Source of the DNA: Methylorubrum sp. B1-46
GTDB taxonomy: Bacteria > Pseudomonadota > Alphaproteobacteria > Rhizobiales > Beijerinckiaceae
NCBI RefSeq assembly: GCF_021117295.1
Contig: NZ_CP088247.1
Location: forward strand, 553,501-617,500
DNA: 64,000 nucleotides
Direction: 5' to 3'
Positions 42,857 through 52,186 of this stretch are shown here, piece by piece. How positions within the stretch are numbered: the stretch's first letter is position 1; every line of letters starts with the position of its first letter. Under the pieces are notes generated by a model that saw only the letters and a program-made list of their open reading frames with translations, searched no databases and was not told the DNA's origin. The position numbers were made by a program, and so were the translations under genes.

Positions 42857-45625
42857 ATGAGCGACGCGGCCGTCATCGCCCGGCTGGAGCACGTCTCGCA
42901 TCGCTACGGCGGGACGCGCGCGCTCGACGACGTGTCGCTCGACCTTCCGGCGGGCCGCATGGTCGGCGTGATCGGGCCGGACGGCGTCGGCAAGTCGACC
43001 CTGCTCGCGCTCGTCGCCGGCGTGCGCCGAATCCAGACCGGCCGCGTCATGGTGCTCGGCGGAGACATGGCGGAGCGCCGCCACCGCACGCGGGAGGCGG
43101 CGCGCATCGCCTACATGCCCCAAGGGCTCGGCCGCAATCTCTACCCGACGCTGAGCGTGTTCGAGAACATCGATTTCCACGGCCGCCTGTTCGGCCAGGG
43201 CGCCTCGGAGCGGCGGCGGCGCATCACCGACCTGCTCACCGCCACCGGCCTCGACCCGTTCGAGGACCGCCCGGCGGGCAAGCTGTCGGGCGGCATGAAG
43301 CAGAAGCTGAGTCTCTGCTGCGCCCTGATTCACGATCCCGACCTCCTAATCCTCGATGAGCCGACCACGGGTGTCGATCCGCTCTCGCGCGGACAGTTCT
43401 GGGAGCTGATCGGCTCGATCCGGGCCGGACGGCCCGGCATGAGCGTGATCGTCGCCACCGCCTACATGGACGAGGCCTCGCGCTTCGAGCGGCTGATCGC
43501 CATGGATGACGGCCACGTCATCGCCAGCGGAAGCCCCGCCGACCTGCTGGCCCGGACGGGCAAGCCCGACATGGAGGCGGCCTTCATCGCCCTCCTCCCG
43601 CCGGAGAAGCAGGCGCAGCACCGGCCCGTGGTGCTGAAGCCCCGGCCGCCTCGGCTCGACGCGGTGCCGGCAATCGAGGCAGAGCACCTGACGCGGCGCT
43701 TCGGCAGCTTCACCGCCGTCGACGACGTCAGCTTCCGCATCGCTCGCGGCGAGATTTTCGGCTTCCTCGGCTCCAACGGCTGCGGCAAGTCCACCACGAT
43801 GAAGATGCTCACGGGCCTCCTGCCGGTCTCGGAAGGAAGCGCCAAGCTGTTCGGCCACCCCGTGGGCGACAACGACATGGAGACCCGGCGCAACGTCGGC
43901 TACATGTCCCAGGCCTTCTCGCTCTACAGCGAGCTGACGGTGCTGCAGAACCTCGAGCTGCACGCCCAGCTCTACCACCTGCCGCCGCAAGACCGCCCGG
44001 TGCGGATCAAGGAGCTGCTCGAGCGCTACGAACTCGAACCGGTCAAGAACGCGCGGCCCGACAGCCTTCCGCTCGGGATCAAGCAACGGCTCCAACTCGC
44101 GGTCGCCGTGCTACACCGGCCGGCGATGCTGATCCTCGACGAGCCGACTTCGGGCGTCGATCCCATCGCCCGCGACGCCTTCTGGCGCACGCTGATCGAC
44201 CTCTCGCGCGACGAGGGCGTCACGATCTTCCTGTCCACCCACTTCATGAACGAGGCCGAGCGCTGCGACCGCATCTCGCTGATGCATGCCGGCCGGGTTC
44301 TGGCGGTGGGCACGCCGGCCGAGCTGGTGCGGGAGCGCGGCAGCACTTCGCTGGAACAATGCTTCATCGATTACTTGGCCGAGGCCGCCGGGCTCGACCC
44401 GAAGGCGGCGGAGAAGGCGGGGCTTGAGACGGCGGAAGAGGCGGCCGAACCGGACGCCCCGCCCTCCCCGGCGCCACCCCGCGCGGCCCCGCACCGCCAC
44501 CGCTTCGATCCGCGGCGCCTCTGGGCCTATGCCCGGCGCGAAACGATGGAGCTGCTGCGCGATCCGATCCGCATCGCCTTCGCCTTCATCGGCCCGATGC
44601 TGCTGATGATCGCCTTCGGCTACGGCATCTCGTTCGACGTCGAGAACCTGCGCTTCTCGGCCTTCGACCAGGACAATAGCCCGGAAAGCCGTCAGCTCGT
44701 CGATGCCTTCACCAGCTCGCGCTATTTCAGCGAGCAGGCGCCGATCCGCTCCGCGACCGAACTCGACCGGCGCTTCCGCAACGGCAGCGTCCAGATCGCC
44801 GTGGAGATTCCGCCCCGCTTCGGCCGCGACCTCCAATCGGGCCGCGCGCCGGAGGTCGCCGTCTGGCTCGACGGGGCGATGCCGTTCCGGGCCGAGACCA
44901 GCCGCGGTTACGTCACGGGGCTCGCCAACCAGTACGCCCACCAGCTCGCCATCGAGCGCCTCGGCATCGACGCCTCGAAGACGGTGAGCGTCGAGACGCG
45001 CTTTCGCTACAATCAGGCCTTTCGCAGCGTCAACGCCATGGTGCCGAGCGTGATGATGCTGCTGCTCATCCTGATCCCGGCGATCATGTCGGCCATCGCA
45101 GTCGTGCGCGAGAAGGAGACGGGGTCGATCGCCAACTTCCGCTCGACGCCGGTGACCAAGTTCGAGTTCCTGCTCGGCAAGCAGCTTCCCTATATCGGCA
45201 TCGCCATGATCAGCTTTGGCCTGCTGGTCCTCGTGGCGCTCTTCGTCTTCGACGTGCGGGTCAAAGGCTCATTCGCCGCGCTCTGCCTCGGAACGCTGTT
45301 CTACGTCTCGGCCACCACCGGCTTCGGGCAATTCATCTCGACTTTCATGAAGACCCAGGTCGCGGCGGTCTTCGCCACCGCGCTCCTGTCGATCATCCCG
45401 GCCGTCAATTTCTCGGGACTCCTCGTCCCGATCTCGTCGCTCTCGGGCAGTGCCCGGCTGATCGGGCTGTCGCTCCCGCCGGCTTGGTACCAGCCGGTGA
45501 CCGCCGGCACCTTCACCAAGGGCCTGCCCTTTGCCGAACTCGATCGCAACATCCTCGTGCTGGCGGGCTTCGCGCTGCTGTTCCTGATCCTGTCGCAGCT
45601 CCTCCTGCGCAAGCAGGAGGCGTGA
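42857..45625 (+). CDS. rbbA: RbbA-type fused ABC ATPase/permease
   Basis: The 922-residue protein fuses two ABC ATPase domains to one ABC-2 permease. ATPase 1 has Walker A GPDGVGKS (40-47), signature LSGGMKQ (143-149) and LLILDEPTTGVDP. ATPase 2 has Walker A GSNGCGKS (305-312), a changed signature LPLGIKQ (404-410), usual in this family, and LILDEPTSGVDP. The permease starts near 560 (ARRETMELLRDPIRIAFAFIGP) with about six membrane helices. E. coli RbbA was reported as a ribosome-associated ATPase, but the layout and the neighbouring HlyD and permease argue for export. The next gene starts 1 nt after its stop. Confidence 0.93.
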   Translation: MSDAAVIARLEHVSHRYGGTRALDDVSLDLPAGRMVGVIGPDGVGKSTLLALVAGVRRIQTGRVMVLGGDMAERRHRTREAARIAYMPQGLGRNLYPTLSVFENIDFHGRLFGQGASERRRRITDLLTATGLDPFEDRPAGKLSGGMKQKLSLCCALIHDPDLLILDEPTTGVDPLSRGQFWELIGSIRAGRPGMSVIVATAYMDEASRFERLIAMDDGHVIASGSPADLLARTGKPDMEAAFIALLPPEKQAQHRPVVLKPRPPRLDAVPAIEAEHLTRRFGSFTAVDDVSFRIARGEIFGFLGSNGCGKSTTMKMLTGLLPVSEGSAKLFGHPVGDNDMETRRNVGYMSQAFSLYSELTVLQNLELHAQLYHLPPQDRPVRIKELLERYELEPVKNARPDSLPLGIKQRLQLAVAVLHRPAMLILDEPTSGVDPIARDAFWRTLIDLSRDEGVTIFLSTHFMNEAERCDRISLMHAGRVLAVGTPAELVRERGSTSLEQCFIDYLAEAAGLDPKAAEKAGLETAEEAAEPDAPPSPAPPRAAPHRHRFDPRRLWAYARRETMELLRDPIRIAFAFIGPMLLMIAFGYGISFDVENLRFSAFDQDNSPESRQLVDAFTSSRYFSEQAPIRSATELDRRFRNGSVQIAVEIPPRFGRDLQSGRAPEVAVWLDGAMPFRAETSRGYVTGLANQYAHQLAIERLGIDASKTVSVETRFRYNQAFRSVNAMVPSVMMLLLILIPAIMSAIAVVREKETGSIANFRSTPVTKFEFLLGKQLPYIGIAMISFGLLVLVALFVFDVRVKGSFAALCLGTLFYVSATTGFGQFISTFMKTQVAAVFATALLSIIPAVNFSGLLVPISSLSGSARLIGLSLPPAWYQPVTAGTFTKGLPFAELDRNILVLAGFALLFLILSQLLLRKQEA

Positions 45626-45626
45626 G

Positions 45627-46835
45627 ATGGCGGGCCCCGTCCGCAACAGCGGCCCTTCCGAGCGCGTCGCCCCTGACCAAGCAGCCGCCGCCCCCGCGCC
45701 GCTGGGCTTCGGCACGCATGCCGCCAACGTGTTCCGCCTCATCGTCAAGGAGCTGCGCAGCATCCGCGCCGATCCGGTGATGCTGTTCCTCGTCGTCTAC
45801 GCCTTCACCTTCGCCGTCCACTCGGTCGCCTCCGGCGCCTCGACCGAGGTGCGCAACCTGACCGTCGGCGTGGTGGACGAGGATCAGTCCGACCTCTCGC
45901 GGCAGATCGTCAGCGCGCTCAACCCGCCGCTGGTGAAGAGCGTCATCGCGCTAACTCCGGCCGAGATCGACCCCGCCATGGATACAGGCCGCCTCGTCTT
46001 CACGGTCGAGCTGCCGCCGCGCCTGCAGAAGGACGTGCTCGCCGGCCGTCCGGCCGAAGTCCAGCTCGGCGTCGATGCCACGGCGATGACCCAGGCCGGC
46101 AACGGCTCAGTCTACCTCCAGACCATCATCGCCCAGGAGGTCGCCCGCTTCGCCGCGCGCAGAGACCTCACCGACACCGCCCCGGTGCAGGTGGTGACGC
46201 GGGCGAAGTTCAACCCGAACCTCCAGACGAGCTGGTTCACCTCGGTGATGCAGGTGATCAACAACATCACGCTGCTCACCGTCATCCTCACCGGCGCCGC
46301 GCTGATCCGCGAGCGCGAGCAGGGCACGGTCGAGCACCTGCTGGTGATGCCGCTGGTGCCCGTCGAGATCATGCTCGCCAAGGTGATCGCCAACGGGCTC
46401 GTCATCCTCGTCGGCGCCGGTCTGTCCCTGGTCTTCGTCGTCGAGGGCTGGCTCGGCGTGCCGATCGCCGGCTCGATCCCGCTCTTCCTGTTCGGAGGCG
46501 GTCTCTACGCGCTGGCGGTGGCCGCACTCGGCATTCTGCTCGGCACCATCGCCAGCTCCATGGGCCAGTTCGGCCTGCTGGTCATCCCGATCCTGCTGCT
46601 GATGCAGCTGCTCTCGGGCAGCAGTACGCCGATGGAGAGCATGCCGTACTGGCTCCAGATCCTGGTGCAGATCGTGAGCCCGACGCCGCACTTCGTCGCG
46701 CTGGCCCAGGCCGTCCTCTACCGCGGCGCGGGCCTGTCCGTAGTCTGGCCGCAACTGCTCGCGCTCGCCGTTCTCGGCAGCGTCTACTTCGTTTTCGCCC
46801 TCGCCCGCTTCCGCCGCGTGATCTTCGGGGTCTGA
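45627..46835 (+). CDS. ABC-2 type permease (YhhJ-like)
   Basis: The 402-residue product has a cytosolic N-terminus, a first membrane helix (about 45-65, VMLFLVVYAFTFAVHSV), a large periplasmic domain, then five helices, with the ABC-2 segment LIREREQGTVEHLLVMPLVPVEIMLAKVIANG. It is the second permease half for the RbbA-type protein and is translationally linked to it (TGA-g-ATG). The HlyD-RbbA-YhhJ trio matches the E. coli yhiI-rbbA-yhhJ order. A family A repeat lies 27 nt after its stop. Confidence 0.92.
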   Translation: MAGPVRNSGPSERVAPDQAAAAPAPLGFGTHAANVFRLIVKELRSIRADPVMLFLVVYAFTFAVHSVASGASTEVRNLTVGVVDEDQSDLSRQIVSALNPPLVKSVIALTPAEIDPAMDTGRLVFTVELPPRLQKDVLAGRPAEVQLGVDATAMTQAGNGSVYLQTIIAQEVARFAARRDLTDTAPVQVVTRAKFNPNLQTSWFTSVMQVINNITLLTVILTGAALIREREQGTVEHLLVMPLVPVEIMLAKVIANGLVILVGAGLSLVFVVEGWLGVPIAGSIPLFLFGGGLYALAVAALGILLGTIASSMGQFGLLVIPILLLMQLLSGSSTPMESMPYWLQILVQIVSPTPHFVALAQAVLYRGAGLSVVWPQLLALAVLGSVYFVFALARFRRVIFGV

Positions 46836-46862
46836 CCGACGACGCGCTATTCCCTTGTTTTT

Positions 46863-46910
46863 GCATCGTCTTTTACCGAAAGCCGGTGACCATCTTTCGG
46901 GACGATGCTC
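46863..46910. repeat. Dispersed palindromic repeat family A, copy 3
   Basis: Outer arms GCATCGTC / GACGATGC are perfect, with an inner CCGAAAG / CTTTCGG hairpin. It sits between the permease gene and xfp inside the apparent operon, so it may partly terminate or process the transcript. Confidence 0.8.
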
Positions 46911-46961
46911 CAAGCCGCGCTCCGGTCACCCGGATGCGCCCCGCCAGCCAGGAGAAGCCCC

Positions 46962-49385
46962 GTGACCGAGCCCCAGACCGCGCAGCGACCGGCCCCGACG
47001 CTGGAGGCCGAGGAACTCGCCCTGATCGACCGCTACTGGCAGGCGGCGAACTACCTCTCCGTCGGCCAGATCTACCTGCTCGACAATCCGCTGCTGCGCG
47101 AGCCCTTGAAGCCGGAGCACATCAAGGCGCGGCTTCTCGGCCACTGGGGCACCACGCCGGGCCTCAACTTCATCTACGTCCACCTCAACCGGGTGATCAG
47201 AGCGCGCGACCTCGACGCGATCTACATCTGCGGTCCCGGCCATGGCGGGCCCGGCATCGTCGCCAACACCTATCTGGAGGGCACCTACAGCGAGATCTAT
47301 CCGAACGTCTCGCAGGATGCGGACGGCATGCGCAAGCTGTTCCGGCAGTTCTCTTTCCCCGGCGGCATCCCGAGCCACGTCGCCCCCGAGACGCCGGGCT
47401 CGATCCACGAGGGCGGTGAACTCGGCTACGCCCTCGTCCATGCCTTCGGCGCCGTGTTCGACAACCCCGACCTGATCGCCGCTTGCGTCGTCGGCGACGG
47501 CGAGGCCGAGACCGGGCCGCTCGCCGCCTCGTGGCACTCCAACAAGTTCCTGAGCCCGGTCACCGACGGCGCAGTGCTGCCGATCCTGCATCTCAACGGC
47601 TACAAGATCGCCAACCCGACCGTGCTCGGCCGGATGCGCGACGACGAGCTGGAGGCGCTGTTCACCGGCTACGGCTACGAACCGTTCTTCGTCGAGGGCG
47701 ACCAGCCCGAGCCGATGCACCGAGCCATGGCCGCGACGCTCGACCGCGCGGTGAGCCGCATCCGGGACATCCAGGCCGAGGCGCGTGGCGGCGGCATGGG
47801 CTTTCGCCGCCCGCGCTGGCCGATGATCGTGCTGCGCAGCCCCAAGGGCTGGACCGGGCCGAAGACCGTGGACGGCAAGCGGGTCGAGGGCTTCTGGCGC
47901 GCCCATCAGGTGCCGGTCGGCAACGCCCGCACCGATGACGGGCACCGCAAGATCCTCGAAGACTGGATGCGGAGCTACGCGCCCGAAACCCTGTTCGACG
48001 AAACCGGGCGCCTGCGCTCCGAGCTCGCGGCGCTGGCGCCCGAGGGCAAAAGGCGCATGAGCGCCAACCCGCACGCCAATGGCGGTCTCTTGCGCCGCGA
48101 ATTGCGGCTCCCGCGCTGGCAGGATTTTGCGCTTGCGGTGCCACAGCCCGGCGCGGCTGTCGGCGAGGCGACCCGCACGCTCGGGCACTACCTGCGCGAC
48201 GTGGTCCGCCTCAACGCCGAGGCGCGCAATTTCCGCATCATGGGCCCGGACGAGACCGCCTCGAACCGGCTCGACGCCGTGTTCGAGGCGACCGACCGGG
48301 TCTGGATCGAGAACATCGAGCCCTACGACGTCAGCCTCGCCCACGAGGGCCGCGTCATGGAGGTCTTGAGCGAGCATCTCTGCCAGGGCTGGCTCGAAGG
48401 CTACCTGCTCACCGGCCGCCACGGCTTCTTCTCCTGCTACGAGGCGTTCATCCACATCGTCGATTCGATGTTCAACCAGCACGCCAAGTGGCTGAAGGTG
48501 TCGCGCGAACTCGGCTGGCGGCGGCCGATCTCCTCACTCAACTACCTCCTGACCTCCCATGTCTGGCGGCAGGACCACAACGGCTTCAGCCACCAGGATC
48601 CCGGCTTCATCGACCTCGTCGCCAACAAGAAGTCGGACATCGTCCGGGTCTACCTGCCGCCGGACGCCAACACCCTGCTCTGGGTCGCCGACCACTGCCT
48701 GAAGACCTACGACCGCATCAACGTGATCGTGGCCGGCAAGCAGCCGCAGCCGCAATGGCTCGACGCGCACGCCGCCGGGCTGCATTGCGAGGCCGGCATC
48801 GGCATCTGGCACTGGGCCGGCACCGACGACAGCGGCCTCGAACCCGATGTCGTGATGGCCTGCGCCGGCGACGTGCCGACTCTCGAAACCCTCGCCGCCG
48901 TCGATCTGCTGAAGCAATCGGTGCCGGGCCTGCGCATCCGCGTCGTCAACGTGGTCGATCTGATGACGCTGCAATCGGACAGGGACCATCCGCACGGGCT
49001 CTCGGACGCCGCGTTCGACAGCCTGTTCACCCGCGATAAGCCGGTGATCTTCGCCTATCACGGCTACCCTTATCTCATTCACCGCCTCACCTACGCCCGT
49101 ACCAACCACGCCAACATGCATGTGCGCGGCTTCATCGAAGAGGGCACCACGACGACGCCTTTCGACATGGTGGTGCTGAACGAACTCGACCGCTTCCACC
49201 TCGCCATCGCGGCGATCGACCGGGTGCCGGGGCTGGTCACGCGGGCGGCGCGGGCCAAGCAGGATTTTCGCGATCGCCTGACCGCGCACAAGCTCCACAT
49301 CCGCGAGCACGGGGAGGACATGCCCGAGATCCAGGGCTGGAAGTGGCCCTACGAGACCCGCCGGGAGAGCGGGGCACCGCACTGA
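46962..49385 (+). CDS. xfp: Phosphoketolase (xylulose-5-P/fructose-6-P)
   Basis: Xfp is a thiamine-diphosphate enzyme that splits xylulose 5-phosphate or fructose 6-phosphate with phosphate to acetyl phosphate plus glyceraldehyde 3-phosphate or erythrose 4-phosphate. The 807-residue product has GHGGPG and [19 protein letters not shown] (cofactor and metal binding), [20 protein letters not shown] in the pyrimidine domain, and a full C-terminal domain. The GTG start at 46962 has AGGAGA 7 nt upstream. An ATG at 46905 lies inside the family A repeat and is less likely. Acetyl phosphate feeds the AckA encoded four genes upstream. Confidence 0.95.
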   Translation: MTEPQTAQRPAPTLEAEELALIDRYWQAANYLSVGQIYLLDNPLLREPLKPEHIKARLLGHWGTTPGLNFIYVHLNRVIRARDLDAIYICGPGHGGPGIVANTYLEGTYSEIYPNVSQDADGMRKLFRQFSFPGGIPSHVAPETPGSIHEGGELGYALVHAFGAVFDNPDLIAACVVGDGEAETGPLAASWHSNKFLSPVTDGAVLPILHLNGYKIANPTVLGRMRDDELEALFTGYGYEPFFVEGDQPEPMHRAMAATLDRAVSRIRDIQAEARGGGMGFRRPRWPMIVLRSPKGWTGPKTVDGKRVEGFWRAHQVPVGNARTDDGHRKILEDWMRSYAPETLFDETGRLRSELAALAPEGKRRMSANPHANGGLLRRELRLPRWQDFALAVPQPGAAVGEATRTLGHYLRDVVRLNAEARNFRIMGPDETASNRLDAVFEATDRVWIENIEPYDVSLAHEGRVMEVLSEHLCQGWLEGYLLTGRHGFFSCYEAFIHIVDSMFNQHAKWLKVSRELGWRRPISSLNYLLTSHVWRQDHNGFSHQDPGFIDLVANKKSDIVRVYLPPDANTLLWVADHCLKTYDRINVIVAGKQPQPQWLDAHAAGLHCEAGIGIWHWAGTDDSGLEPDVVMACAGDVPTLETLAAVDLLKQSVPGLRIRVVNVVDLMTLQSDRDHPHGLSDAAFDSLFTRDKPVIFAYHGYPYLIHRLTYARTNHANMHVRGFIEEGTTTTPFDMVVLNELDRFHLAIAAIDRVPGLVTRAARAKQDFRDRLTAHKLHIREHGEDMPEIQGWKWPYETRRESGAPH

Positions 49386-49514
49386 ACGGGACGCCGGCCG
49401 CCGAGACACGGGCGGGCTTGCAGCGAAGCGCGATCCGGCGTCAATCGGGCTCCCGAAACCGGGACGGCCCCCAAGGCCCACCCCGGCGCATGGGCGGGAA
49501 GGGCACGCAGCCGC

Positions 49515-50645
49515 ATGGACACGCAACAGGCCGGCCGGGTGCTCATCGCGGGCGGCGGCATCGCCGGGCTCGCCCTCAGGCGGGCCCTGCATCAGCGGGG
49601 CATCCCCTCGCTCACGCTGGAGCGGCGCGGGGTGCAGGCGGAGGCGGGGCTCGCGATCAACCTGCCCGGCAACGCGGTGCAGGCGCTGAGCCGGCTCGGC
49701 CTGCTCGACGGGCTGCGCAAGACCGGTTCGCCGGTGCGCCGCCGCGAGTACCGCACCGCGCGCGGGCGTCTTCTCTTCGCGGTTGACGAGGAAGCCTTCT
49801 GGGGCGGCGAGACCGTTTCCCACTGCCTGCGCCGCGCCGACCTGCTGTGCCTCCTGCAGCGCGACCTGCCGGACGACGACATTCAGCAGGGAGCCGGGAT
49901 CGCCGGTATTCAGCTGGGCACAGAGGGGGCTCGGGTCGAGCGAGAGGACGGCACGATCGAATCGGGCGGCCTGCTGGTCGGCGCGGACGGCGTGCACTCG
50001 ACGGTTCGCCGCGACCTGTTCGGCGATCGGGCGCTCGGCGCCGCGATGCTGGCCAGCCAGAGCTGGCGCTTCATGACACCCAATCCCGGCATCGAAGCCT
50101 GGACCCTCTGGGCCGGAACCGGAGCGCTCTTCCTGCTGATCCCGGTCGATCGCGGCGAGGCCTATGTCTGGGTTTCAGCGACCACGGAGCGAAGCGACAG
50201 CACCGACTCGGCGGCGATCCGCGGCGCCTTCGCCGCCTTCCCACGTCTCGTTCGCGACACGCTCGATGCGGCCGTCGCGCGGCTGGGTGCGATCTACCAC
50301 TCGCCGCTGGAAGAGGTTCGCATCGCGGCCTGGGCACGCGACCGTGTCGTCCTGCTCGGAGACGCAGCCCACGCGACCGCGCCGGTCTGGGCCCAGGGCG
50401 CGGCACTCGCGCTGGAGGACGCGCTGGTGCTGGCCCGACTGCTGGCGGAGCGAAACGACTGGACCGGTGTCGGAGCGGAGTACGAGCGCCTGCGCCGTCC
50501 CCGCGTCGAGCATGTCCAGCGGATGACGGATCGCCTGTCGCGCACGGCACGGTGGCCGGATTGGGCGAGAAACCTGCTGCTTCCGGTCGTCGGCCCGCGC
50601 AGCTACCGCGCCACCTACGATCCGCTTCGCACGTCGGTCATCTGA
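49515..50645 (+). CDS. FAD-dependent monooxygenase (PHBH fold)
   Basis: The 376-residue product belongs to the group A flavin monooxygenases. It has the FAD-binding IAGGGIAGLALRRAL (11-25), the middle LLVGADGVHSTVRRDLFGD motif and the second FAD motif VVLLGDAAHATAPVWAQGAALALEDALVLARLL. No membrane segment or signal is present. Members hydroxylate aromatic or polycyclic substrates using NAD(P)H and oxygen; the substrate cannot be told from sequence. It starts 129 nt after xfp and may be separately transcribed. Confidence 0.88.
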   Translation: MDTQQAGRVLIAGGGIAGLALRRALHQRGIPSLTLERRGVQAEAGLAINLPGNAVQALSRLGLLDGLRKTGSPVRRREYRTARGRLLFAVDEEAFWGGETVSHCLRRADLLCLLQRDLPDDDIQQGAGIAGIQLGTEGARVEREDGTIESGGLLVGADGVHSTVRRDLFGDRALGAAMLASQSWRFMTPNPGIEAWTLWAGTGALFLLIPVDRGEAYVWVSATTERSDSTDSAAIRGAFAAFPRLVRDTLDAAVARLGAIYHSPLEEVRIAAWARDRVVLLGDAAHATAPVWAQGAALALEDALVLARLLAERNDWTGVGAEYERLRRPRVEHVQRMTDRLSRTARWPDWARNLLLPVVGPRSYRATYDPLRTSVI

Positions 50646-50715
50646 TGCCGAAGATCGCGCTTCGCTCGAAGCCGCCCTCTCAGACCTGCCCGTGAGGCCG
50701 AACGATGGGGAGGAG

Positions 50716-50789
50716 TGGAGCGGGTGAAGGGAATCGAACCCTCGTATTCAGCTTGGAAGGCTGCTGCTCTACCATTGAGCTACACCCGC
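50716..50789 (-). tRNA. tRNA-Gly (anticodon TCC)
   Basis: The minus strand folds as a full cloverleaf. The acceptor stem is GCGGGTG / CACCCGC, and the D-arm contains AGCTCAATGGTAGAGC. The anticodon loop is CTTCCAA (anticodon TCC), and the T-arm is GAGGGTTCGATTCCCTT. The 3' CCA is encoded (50716-50718). Length is 74 nt including CCA. Confidence 0.97.
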
Positions 50790-50981
50790 AGACCGAAACT
50801 CACACTGAAGAACCGGTTGCACAGGTTCTTTCCGCGCGGAGCGGCGTTGCAGCGCGGCGATAGCACGGCTGGGCCTGTTTGAGAAGCGCGAACCGGGCTC
50901 TCGCCCTCATGTGGAAGCTGTGCCAGGGAGAGCGGATCGCCGGGCGAGCCCCCGGTTCTGGCCCGTTCGTCGGATCCACCG

Positions 50982-52085
50982 TTGTTTCATCGCCGCAAGC
51001 CCGTCCCTCCCCCAATCGACATCCATGACGACGCGTCGATTGAATCCGCGCGCCTCGACATCCGCGGCGTGAGCCGGCGCTACGGCCGGACGCTTGCGCT
51101 CGACGACGTGTCGCTGTCATTGTCGGCGGGCGAGATCCTGGCCGTACTGGGCGATTCCGGCTGCGGGAAGAGCACCCTTCTGCGGCTGGTCGCCGGGCTC
51201 GATGCGCCGGATACCGGCGAGATCCGCATCGATGGCCGGTCCGTCGCCGGTCGCGGCGGCGAGGAACCGCCGGAGACCCGCGGCGTCGGCCTGATGTTTC
51301 AGGATTACGCCCTGTTTCCGCATCTCACCGTTCTGGCCAATGTCCGGTTCGGGCTGCGTCATCTGCCGGGCAAGCAGGCGCGGGAGGTGGCGCGAGAGCG
51401 CCTCGCCGAGGTCGGGCTGGCGGGTCGCGAGGCGAGCTATCCGGCGACGCTGTCCGGCGGTGAGGCGCAGCGGGTGGCATTGGCCCGCGCCCTCGCACCG
51501 CGCCCCCGGCTGCTGCTGCTCGACGAGCCGTTCTCGAATCTTGACGCCGGCACCCGCGAGCGGGTTCGCGCCGACACCCTCGCCGTCCTGCGCCAGGACG
51601 GGATCGGCGCTATCCTCGTCACCCACGACGCCGCCGAGGCCGTGGAGTTCGCCGACCGCATCGCCCTGATGCGGAAGGGTCGGCTGGTCCAGTGCGACAC
51701 CGCCGAAGCGCTGTATCGCGCACCCGTTTGCCCCTTCGCCGCGCGGGCGCTCGGCGACGTGGTGATGGTCGCCGGCCTCGTCTCCGGCGGCCGCCTGACG
51801 ACGCCGCTCGGAAGCGTCGCCCTGCCCTCCCCCGCGCCCGACGGCGCCGTACAAGCCTGCCTACGGCCGGAGGCGATCCGCATCGTGCCGCGCGGCGAAG
51901 GCGTGCCGGGCCGGGTCCTGCGCCGCAGCTTTGCCGGAGCGAGCTCCCGCATCGTCGTCGAAGTCGCGGGCCTCGACGCGCCCCTGCGCCTCACCGCAGG
52001 ACCGGATGAGATTACGGATGACATCGTCGAGTTGGGCCTCGTGGAAGGAAGGGTCTTGGTCTTTCGCGAGACCGAGCCCGCCTGA
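50982..52085 (+). CDS. fbpC: Iron(III) ABC importer ATP-binding protein
   Basis: The 367-residue ATPase powers uptake of ferric iron delivered by the periplasmic binding protein. It has Walker A GDSGCGKS (57-64), Q-loop FQDYALFPH, signature LSGGEAQ (157-163), Walker B LLLLDEPFSNLD and switch His in LVTHD, then a C-terminal TOBE-like regulatory domain (about 270-360). That order is typical of FbpC/PotA-type proteins. The start is a TTG at 50982 with only a weak GGAT upstream; the conserved domain starts at about residue 24, so a later start is possible. It precedes fbpA by 101 nt. Confidence 0.85.
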   Translation: MFHRRKPVPPPIDIHDDASIESARLDIRGVSRRYGRTLALDDVSLSLSAGEILAVLGDSGCGKSTLLRLVAGLDAPDTGEIRIDGRSVAGRGGEEPPETRGVGLMFQDYALFPHLTVLANVRFGLRHLPGKQAREVARERLAEVGLAGREASYPATLSGGEAQRVALARALAPRPRLLLLDEPFSNLDAGTRERVRADTLAVLRQDGIGAILVTHDAAEAVEFADRIALMRKGRLVQCDTAEALYRAPVCPFAARALGDVVMVAGLVSGGRLTTPLGSVALPSPAPDGAVQACLRPEAIRIVPRGEGVPGRVLRRSFAGASSRIVVEVAGLDAPLRLTAGPDEITDDIVELGLVEGRVLVFRETEPA

Positions 52086-52157
52086 TGCCCTCATTTTATC
52101 TGGAATAACTATAAATCATCAGACTTGTCGGCCCACTTGACCGTCTATAACACCCAA

Positions 52158-52176
52158 CGAGCATCGACGATGCTCG
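52158..52176. promoter_or_regulatory. 19-nt perfect palindrome just upstream of fbpA
   Basis: CGAGCATCGACGATGCTCG has perfect 9-nt arms around a central A and ends 10 nt before the fbpA ATG, next to the GGGGGA ribosome site. It could be an operator or a 5'-UTR hairpin that masks the ribosome site. The sequence equals the two outer ends of the family A repeat joined together. Confidence 0.5.
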
Positions 52177-52186
52177 GGGGAATTGA

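Noticed and set aside
46905..46961. ATG start for xfp at 46905
   Set aside because: It lies inside a family A repeat and adds residues unlike phosphoketolases; the GTG at 46962 has AGGAGA at proper distance.
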